Notes under the pieces: model-generated | Told to the model about the DNA's origin: nothing | Databases searched by the model: none | What the model saw: only the letters and a program-made list of their open reading frames with translations | In this document: piece by piece, positions 57,478-64,000 of the stretch | Numbering within the stretch: the stretch's first letter is position 1 | Layout: every line of letters starts with the position of its first letter | Translations under genes and position numbers: made by a program | NCBI GenBank assembly: GCA_001599975.1 | Contig: BCIO01000008.1 | Span: 1-64,000 of the forward strand | Direction of reading: 5' to 3' | DNA length: 64,000 nucleotides | Origin: Cystobasidiopsis lactophilus | Lineage: Eukaryota; Basidiomycota; Agaricostilbomycetes; Agaricostilbales; Chionosphaeraceae

Positions 57478-58592
57478 ATGACCATGTCTGCAGAACAACT
57501 CAAAGCGCAATACATCAAAGACTACGGCGCTTTCGGGCCGGCAGATCAGGCTTTCTTGGAGCTCGACCCAAAACACTTCGAGGCGTCTGTCGAGCTCTTG
57601 GGTCTGCCATCGCGAAAAGGCCACCTCTCAGCCAAAGCCAGAGAGCTCATTCACCTTGCTATTGACGCCTCTGTGTGTCGTCGGTCCCCTCAGACCTTGG
57701 CCAGCCACGTAGAAGCAGCTCTCGCGGCAGGTGCCTCGAAGGAGGAAATCTTAGAAGCTTTGGAATGCTGCTCCGTTCTGGGCGTCCATTCTGCCGTCGT
57801 GTGCGTATACCTCCGCCTGTGATGAGAAGCGGTGTTCACGCTCCTCCCTGGTCAGCGGCGTTCCAATCATTCTGCAGGTGAGTGCGAGCTCTTCCGATCT
57901 CGCATTCTGGACCACCGAAGTCTAACCTGTACCAATGTTAACAGGCTTTTAGAGAAGCGGGCAAACTGCCGAAAGAGACGCCAGAACTCGACGAGCGGGC
58001 CCAGAAGACTAGGGAAATTTTTACAGCCAAGAGAGGATATTGGGCGCCTCTGGTTTGTCGTCTGTTATTTTGACAGCCAATTCATAATGACTGACTTCGA
58101 CGCTAAAAGTGGAACGATGTCCTGGCTTATGACCCTGAAGTTCGTCATTGTCTTTCGCTGCCCGCCGTCCCATCATCTGGCTCAAGCTGACTTGCCCCTT
58201 ATACTCCAAGCTGTTCGAAACGTACACCAAGTACAGCACCACGCCCTGGGACCGCAATGCCATTGAGCCCAAACTTAAGGAACTGATCTAGCAAGTGACC
58301 TAGTTCGTCCGATCCCGTCTGTGGTCTAACGATGGACTGTAGTGTGGGCATTGACATCGAAGCTGGTCATCTGTTCGAGCAAGGCACCCTCGTTCACGCC
58401 AAGAACGCGGTCAAATATGGCGCCACCCCTCAAGAGCTGATGGAGGTGAGTAAGAGGCCCTGACTGAATAGGGCAAAGCTCACTGGTTTGGACAACCGAA
58501 AGGTTATTGAAATATGCGTGGGCAAAGGGGTGGACACGATGCGCATGGGGTCTTTGGCTTTGAAGGAGGCTCTGGCCAAGCAGCAGAAGTGA
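57478..58592 (+). CDS. Carboxymuconolactone decarboxylase / AhpD-fold protein
   Basis: Starts MTMSAEQLKAQYIKDYGAFG. The first half reads FEASVELLGLPSRKGHLSAK, ARELIHLAIDASVC and then ASHVEAALAAGASKEEILEA, the CMD/AhpD helix pair. The second half repeats the theme: ELDERAQKTREIFTAKRGYW, KYSTTPWDRNAIEPKLKELI, IDIEAGHLFEQGTLVHAKNA VKYG and GATPQELMEV. It ends RMGSLALKEALAKQQK. Duplicated-domain members are common in fungi. The CxxC pair of peroxidase-type AhpD is absent; only one Cys is present before the conserved His, so peroxiredoxin-type activity is unlikely. Substrate unknown. Several short introns. Confidence 0.85.
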
Positions 58593-58795
58593 AGTTAGCC
58601 ATCGTAAAACTTTTATGGCGCCCCAGCTGCCATCAAAGGCCGCCCAGCTATTACCGTTCCAGCGTTAATTAGGCACCTCCCGGTGTTGTAACATCGTTTT
58701 CGTCGGAGGTCGGAGACCCACGAATTGCAAGCCACCTTTTGCCACCGTCACCGTGAAAGGCACGCTTTGCTCCTCCCGACCAAAAGCCCAATAAA

Positions 58796-59083
58796 ATGAC
58801 GCTGGGACACAAGGTTCGTCACCTGATTCCACCTCACCGTCGACTCAGAGCTCAAACGAAGGCACAGCTCGCCGAGCTAGAGCACAAAATCGAAGACCGG
58901 ATTCTTGGGCCGAAATACGACAAAAGTGCAGAGGTCCGCCATCGTCTTGATGTCTTGTTGGTTCAAACCAACCCAAGTTCCATCAGCAACGGCACGAGCA
59001 TGAAGCTGAGGAGGGTTTGCCTGCCCAAGTCCGCGCCGCTGAAGGCAAGCCCCCTTTCCAGAATTGAGCTTTCCACAACGTGA
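58796..59083 (+). CDS. Small helical protein (tentative)
   Basis: Starts MTLGHKVRHLIPPHRRLRAQ and continues TKAQLAELEHKIEDRILGPK, a charged helix. After VRHRLDVLL two frames compete. The open one ends at 59083. A 17-nt removal (58961-58977) would give FHQQRHEHEAEEGLPAQVRA, which looks equally or more protein-like, and a third frame nearby (NQQFSEDRRTELPPDAKAAE, to 59240) is also coding-like. Not recognised. Confidence 0.4.
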   Translation: MTLGHKVRHLIPPHRRLRAQTKAQLAELEHKIEDRILGPKYDKSAEVRHRLDVLLVQTNPSSISNGTSMKLRRVCLPKSAPLKASPLSRIELSTT

Positions 59084-59628
59084 GACCCCCAACAGAAGAA
59101 GCGGGGACCAAGGCCATGAACCAGCAGTTCAGTGAAGACCGGCGCACAGAGCTTCCGCCTGATGCCAAGGCGGCAGAAGGCTATCACTCGGTCCCACCGA
59201 CCGTCCAGCCTCACGAGCAATTCAGGACCTATGCGAGGTGAACTCTCGCCGTTATTTGTCTCACTCTCATCGTATTAACGTCCGGAAACAGGCCTGGCGA
59301 AGACGAGTGAGCTGGGACTTTCCTCACGGCAAACCCGATGAGCTGACGGCCGCTTCAGCATCCGCGAGCAAGAGGCTGAGGACAATGGCGTGGCTGGCGA
59401 TGACCTGGCCATCTAGAGCGCGCACGTTTGGATAGAAGAAGATCATTATGGCCTTGCCCGTTTCGTGTTCGTAGAGAAGAATGTAACTACAACTTGTTCG
59501 CTCGTCAAAGTCCGCTTCATGGAGCTGCCCCTCTTGCTCGGTCGTCTAGATGTTGTCCGCCTCTTAGATGAATGAAAGTCCAAAGAAACAAACCCCGCTG
59601 TGCACATATCGAAAGTAGGTCGTAGAGT
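59084..59628. other. Convergent intergenic region
   Basis: Possibly includes a last exon of the preceding gene up to 59240. Nothing else seen. Confidence 0.4.
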
Positions 59629-62540
59629 TCAGGCGGTGGCCGAATACGAAAACCTCTCGTCCTCATCGGCACCGCTACCCACTGCAGTCTTTTGGTGGGC
59701 AGCCAGCTGGCTCTTGAGTACCTCGTTCTCTTTGGTCATGGCCTCGAGCTCCTTGATGACGTCCGCCAGCTTGTGCTCGTGGGCGTGATGGAGGTTGACC
59801 ATTTCCTTGCTGACGTCCGAGTTCGTGGGGGAGACGGGCGGCGAAGGCAGGGCCGAGGTCTTGGAGGTAGCAAGGAGGGCTTCCTCGTGAGTCTTTTTGA
59901 GGGCCTCCAGCTCTTTGGAGTGGTCGCCTTGAAGCCGTTCGAGGTCGACTTTGGCTTTCTGCAGAGCCTCCTCTTTGGTTTCGAGCGCCTGGGCATGCTT
60001 GGTCTGCATGTCCACCACGCTATCATTGAAGGCGGTCTGGGTCTCTTTGAGCGCCTCGCTCTGCTCTTCCGTGTCCGCCTGGGCCCTCTTGAGCGCGGTC
60101 TCCAACTCGGCGATGCGGGCGAGCGACTTTTCGTCCTTTACTGGCGTAGTGGCTTGAGCTTTGGAGAATGACTCCTGGACGGCGTGCAGGTTAGACTTCA
60201 TCTCGGCCAGCGTAGCCTCCAAGTCCGAGTTGCGCGACTTGGCCTTCACCAGGTCCTGCGACGTGGCGGCCAGATTGGTCTCGATGGTGCTAAGCGAAGT
60301 GGCCGAATTGGCGGTGTGAGCATCGAGCTCGGCTTGGTGCGAGGCTTTGAGGGCGGCAATCTCTTTCGCGTGGCCAGCCTTGAACTGTGCGCGAGCAGTC
60401 AATATGGATTGAACTGCCAATGGCGACTCCAAAAAACGCACCTCTTCGACAGAAGATCGCGTTTTGTCCTTAAGTTGGGCCAGCTCGGCAGAGTGTGCCG
60501 CCTCGGCCTCGGTGCGAGCGGCTTCGGCCGCTGACGCCAATTTGGCCTCTGCCTGCTTTTGGACGGCTTCCAGTTGCTCTTCGTATTGGCCTGTGCGGTC
60601 ACCACGGCTTTTAGTACTGCAAAGGGACAATGAGGGGAAAAGACCTCACGTTGAACGGTCTGCAAGGTAGTTTGCAACTTGGCGATTTCGCTGTCCTGTC
60701 CCTCTTTGGCGAGCTGGACATTCTTCTCCGCCTCATCCTTGGCCTGAGCCAGTTGCGCCTCGAGCTCAGCTTGCTCCTTCTTGCGCTCGGCTGCAATTTG
60801 GGATTTGAGGCCGTCCAGTTGGTCCAAGCCTTGCTTTTGAGCGAGCGCCACCTGGTCTGCGACAACCTTGGCGTGGTGCGCCTCTGCCTCTTTCAAAGCA
60901 GCGGAGATGGCTTCTTGCTGTCCGGTTTTGAGAGCGAGGATGGCGTCGTCGTTGGCTTTCCTGTGAGTTTCCGTAGACAAAATCGGGGATTAAGCGAGGG
61001 CCTCTCGAAAGGATAGGGTAAACAAGCCAAAACGCACTTTGCTTCATCAGCAGCTTTCCTAGCTAGCACCAGAGCCTCTTTGCCATCTTTCTTGGCCGCC
61101 TCGGCTTCGTCAACGAGCTGTTGGATGGTGGACTGGTGGGCCTCCTTCAGATCCGCCACCGATGCCAGCTCCGCTTCTAAAGCCTTGATCCGTTCGCCAG
61201 ACTTCTTGTTGGCCTCTTCCAGCTCGCCCTCCAGCTTGGCAACCGCTTTTGCCTGCCCCGACTCCAACTCGGCCACTTTGGCTTGAGCCGTCTTGAGCTC
61301 CCCTTCCACTTTCGCCAGCGACTCCTTGGAGAGCAAAGCCAACTTGGCCTTTTCCTCGCCGTGGGAAGAGGTCAAGTTGGCCAGCTCCAGCCCGTGCTTG
61401 CTCCTCAGCTCGCCCAGCTTGGTCTCGTGCGCCGACAGCCCTTCCCTAGCGCCGACCAGCTCGGCCGAGGCATCTTCCAGCTGCTTCTCGAGCGCAAGAA
61501 CTTTGGAGGAGTGGGACGCCGAGGTCGCTTCCAGGTCGGCCAATTTGGCCAGGGCATCGGAGAGGGAGGTTTGGGTGGAGGTCAGAGAGTCCAGGGTGGA
61601 ATCTGCGGATGTTTTAAGGGCTGCAAGGTCGGAGGTGGTGGCTTCGAGCTGGGCGGTGAGGTCGGCCACCTGGGCTTCTTTGGCACTTAATGCGGCTTCG
61701 GCCTCCTTGATCTGTGCGAGGCTCCAGCGCCCAATGAACAAAAGCCAATTTGGCGCTATAAGGGAATGTCACACACCTTCTCTTTGAGCTCTGCGACTGC
61801 TGGCGCTGACGCCGGGGAGGCACCGGGCCGGGAAGCAGAAGCAGCGGACAAGCTGGACCTCAGCGGCGCCCTCGCAGTTGACGTAACGGCGGGCCTCGCT
61901 GCCACGCCAGGCCTCTTGTCAGCCCCAGCAGTGGCCGTAGAGGGTGTTGTGGACGGTCTGGCGGCGGGTGCTTTGCCATTGACGCCCGGCCGAGCCGCCA
62001 CAGCAGGAGGTCGAGGCTTTGTTGTTGTTGCAGTAGGACCGGACGCAGTGGAGGACGCGGGCGAGCCTGACCTGACAGCAGCTGTAGTCTTGGCGTCGGC
62101 TGCTTTGGTGGCGGACACCACGGCAGGCCTGCGCGCTGCAGTTGTCGAGGTCGCGGATGGAGGGGCCCGAGCTCCTGCTGGCCTCGTCGCGGCCGGTGCA
62201 GCGCCAGACCTGACGCTGGGCTTGACCGCTGCTGTAGTGGCAGGCTTGGACAGTGCTGGTTTGACGGTGCCAGGCGCGAGTCGCTTGACAGGAGTGCCTA
62301 TTGCCCCAACCTTGAGCTTCTTGTTTATGCATTGCGGATCCATTGCTCACCCTTGGCTGTTCCAGCTGCTCCAGGTTTGACCGCGGGCGCTGCTTTGGGC
62401 TTGTCCTCCTCCACGACTGCTGCTGCTGGCTCATCACTGGGCGCCGACGTGGGTTCAGAGCCAGGCACGTCTTCGGGCTGGGGCTGCTCCTGCTCCGCGT
62501 CGAGCACGGGCTGCTCCTCTGCTGCGGCCGCCGTCGCCAT
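59629..62540 (-). CDS. Long coiled-coil protein with Ala/Pro/Thr-rich N terminus
   Basis: Starts MATAAAAEEQPVLDAEQEQ (62540), an acidic leader of about 65 residues. Next comes a basic, Ala/Pro/Thr/Arg-rich disordered region of about 170 residues (repeats of the RPAGARAPPSATSTTAARRP type). From about residue 240 to the end it is almost continuous coiled coil: QIKEAEAALSAKEAQVADL, KVAELESGQAKAVAKLEGEL, LKSQIAAERKKEQAELEAQL, RIAELETALKRAQADTEEQS, ELEAMTKENEVLKSQLAAHQ. Five exons, over 900 residues. The tail is DEDERFSYSATA. A basic disordered head with a coiled-coil rod fits a microtubule- or cortex-associated scaffold; this is inference, and no named domain is seen. Confidence 0.8.
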
Positions 62541-62855
62541 TGTTGATGCACTGAGCTCAGTACACTTGAAACTCAAGGCAAGGGCTCGTCGTCGAGCAAA
62601 AGCGACACGCAAGAAGAGCGCGTGCTCAAGCCTCCAGCACGTGCAATTTCAGTGGCAATTTCCTTCCAGAGGGAATGCCGGAGTCCAAGCTATATAACAA
62701 GATCACAGATGGACTAGAGAGTTCAGAGCCGAAAAAGGAGGAAGGGCGGAATGTCGAACGATCGCTAGAACCTTTGGACACGGTGACGGAAATTGAGATC
62801 CGCGCAGGGGTTGTTGCCACCTTGCGCCTTCGCAGTATTTCGGCAGACCAGGCCG
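62541..62855. other. Intergenic region
   Basis: Between the promoter side of the coiled-coil gene and the 3' end of the PRISE-like gene. No feature. Confidence 0.45.
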
Positions 62856-64000
62856 TCATGTTGAGAGAGGAGGAGGCAGCAGCCCTTGCGCGGCGGCCTC
62901 TCGATAAACCTTGACATGAACTTCAAACGTGTCGGTATAAGCCAACCAACCAGCATCCTTGGCCTTTTGCATGCTGTAGACGTTGTCCCAGTCCATACCA
63001 AAAGCCCAGTCAACTGCGAGCAAATGCAAACACCCGAGATCAGTGCGATTCTCGTAAAATGAGGACGAGCGACACGCACGGAGCGGCCACCAAGTCCTGT
63101 CCAATACGTCGGCTTGGAGATGGTGCTGGACAACCAAGCGATCAAACGCTTCCCGGACGTCCGATCGCTGGCTCCATTTGACCATCGATAGCCGATTCTT
63201 GATCCATGCACGTTCGCCACCGCCCCGTGGGGCTTCGGTTGGCAATTGCGTCTGTGCGCCAGTCGCCCTATCAGGCTGAATCTCGAGGCCCTTTGGGAGC
63301 TGTGCCTTACCTCATGGTCATTTTGGCCATTAGCTGGCGGAATGGCTGTTGATAAGCCATACAAAGATGCCAGTCTGGGCCACAAGCGAGCCCACTGCAT
63401 CGGATCTCCGTTAACGATGTTGAAGCCTTCTCCTCCGCCTTGGTTGATAGCAAGAAATTCGTGAAAGGCGGAATTGAGCTGAGCTGAAGAATGATCGGAG
63501 GAGGCGAAGTACGTCGAGCGAGTGCCAGGGAACTCGACCACTGACTCGCCCAGCTGAAAGGCCAAATCACAAGTCAGTACCTGTGTCTTGGATGACCTCG
63601 GAAGGAGACACGCCCACCTCCTTGGAGACAGCGAGGTAGAGTCCATATGCTAAAGCAACATTCAAAGCGTTGACCTCTTGAGGAGCGCCCTGCAAAGCTC
63701 GAGGAGGAATTTGAGAACAAGTCTGTAGCTGAGACTCCGGAGAAGGGATAAGACCACCTACCAAAATATAGGCTGGCCGTCCCGTGCACCAATCGAATCC
63801 ACATCGCGCGCTCTCCTCTTTCAGGACGGCTTCTTGCGCAACGTAGAAGTTTGAGGGCTGCATTATTGCCATTAAGAATTAAAGCTCCTTCAGGGGAACG
63901 GTCGACATGCTCACGTCTGGTATGGTGATGTCCGTTTCCGTCATGGGCAATAAAACTGGACCAAAGGGCATGCCGTAGTACTGAGAGAGCGGGAGGTCTT
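62856..64000 (-). CDS. PRISE-like NAD(P)-dependent reductase / epimerase-like SDR, 5' end outside window
   Basis: Extended SDR related to plant progesterone 5-beta-reductase/iridoid synthase and fungal sirQ-type enzymes, which reduce enone substrates with NADPH. Seen here are YYGMPFGPVLLPMTETD and NFYVAQEAVLKEE (the Tyr of the active-site region), FDWCTGRPAYILVG, NALNVALAYGLYLAVSKEVG, VVEFPGTRSTYFASSDHSSA, GGEGFNIVNGDPMQWARLWP and the end VDWAFGMDWDNVYSMQKAKDAGW. The cofactor-binding N terminus lies beyond 64000. Several short introns. Substrate unknown. Confidence 0.85.

Noticed and set aside
57661-57700. 21-nt intron in the CMD gene (GTGTGTCG...CTCAG)
   Set aside because: Keeping the 21 nt gives exactly the residue spacing found in fungal members of this family, so no intron is needed.

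Overview
The window is nuclear DNA from a gene-dense fungus, most likely a basidiomycete. This is inferred from many short introns with GTRNGY donors and CTNAY-type branch points, multi-exon housekeeping genes on both strands, a copper-fist regulator, Zn2Cys6 proteins, and NRDE2, PBY1/SurE-like and DUF4202 proteins of fungal type. A Pucciniomycotina-like yeast is my guess and cannot be proved from the window. I saw no rRNA, tRNA, CRISPR, prophage or recognisable transposon or retroelement protein.

Layout. 0-5 kb: a (TAAC)n microsatellite, three poorly identified genes and a small Zn2Cys6 protein. 5.9-7.6 kb: cytosolic seryl-tRNA synthetase. 7.8-14.2 kb: a pair of paralogous four-span membrane proteins flanking a SurE-type nucleotidase and a beta-lactamase-fold serine hydrolase. 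15.9-17.6 kb: a copper-fist transcription factor. 18-20.2 kb: three small unidentified proteins. 20.8-22.8 kb: an NAD(P)-dependent aldehyde dehydrogenase. 23-27.7 kb: NRDE2 and a ketopantoate-reductase-like enzyme, only 24 bp apart. 28.3-36.3 kb: a cysteine-rich secreted candidate, an amino-acid permease, ribosomal protein eL15, a DUF1275 membrane protein and a METTL24-like membrane methyltransferase.

37.4-43.9 kb is the most unusual part. A three-gene block (secreted protein, small Zn2Cys6 protein, DUF4870-like membrane protein) appears twice in the same order. In the first unit the secreted gene is whole and the DUF4870 gene is a fragment; in the second unit the reverse is true. Both Zn2Cys6 genes look whole and share intron positions with the third family member at 4.2-4.9 kb.

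45.3-52 kb holds a Baeyer-Villiger monooxygenase, a short-chain dehydrogenase and an MFS sugar transporter, a plausible catabolic or specialised-metabolism group. 52-64 kb holds a single-pass membrane protein, unidentified coiled-coil proteins, DUF4202 and carboxymuconolactone-decarboxylase-family proteins, a long Ala/Lys/Glu-rich coiled-coil protein and the 3' part of a PRISE-like reductase cut by the window edge.

Most exon models were built by hand from frame continuity, splice-site sequence and family alignment from memory. Models for unidentified genes are tentative.
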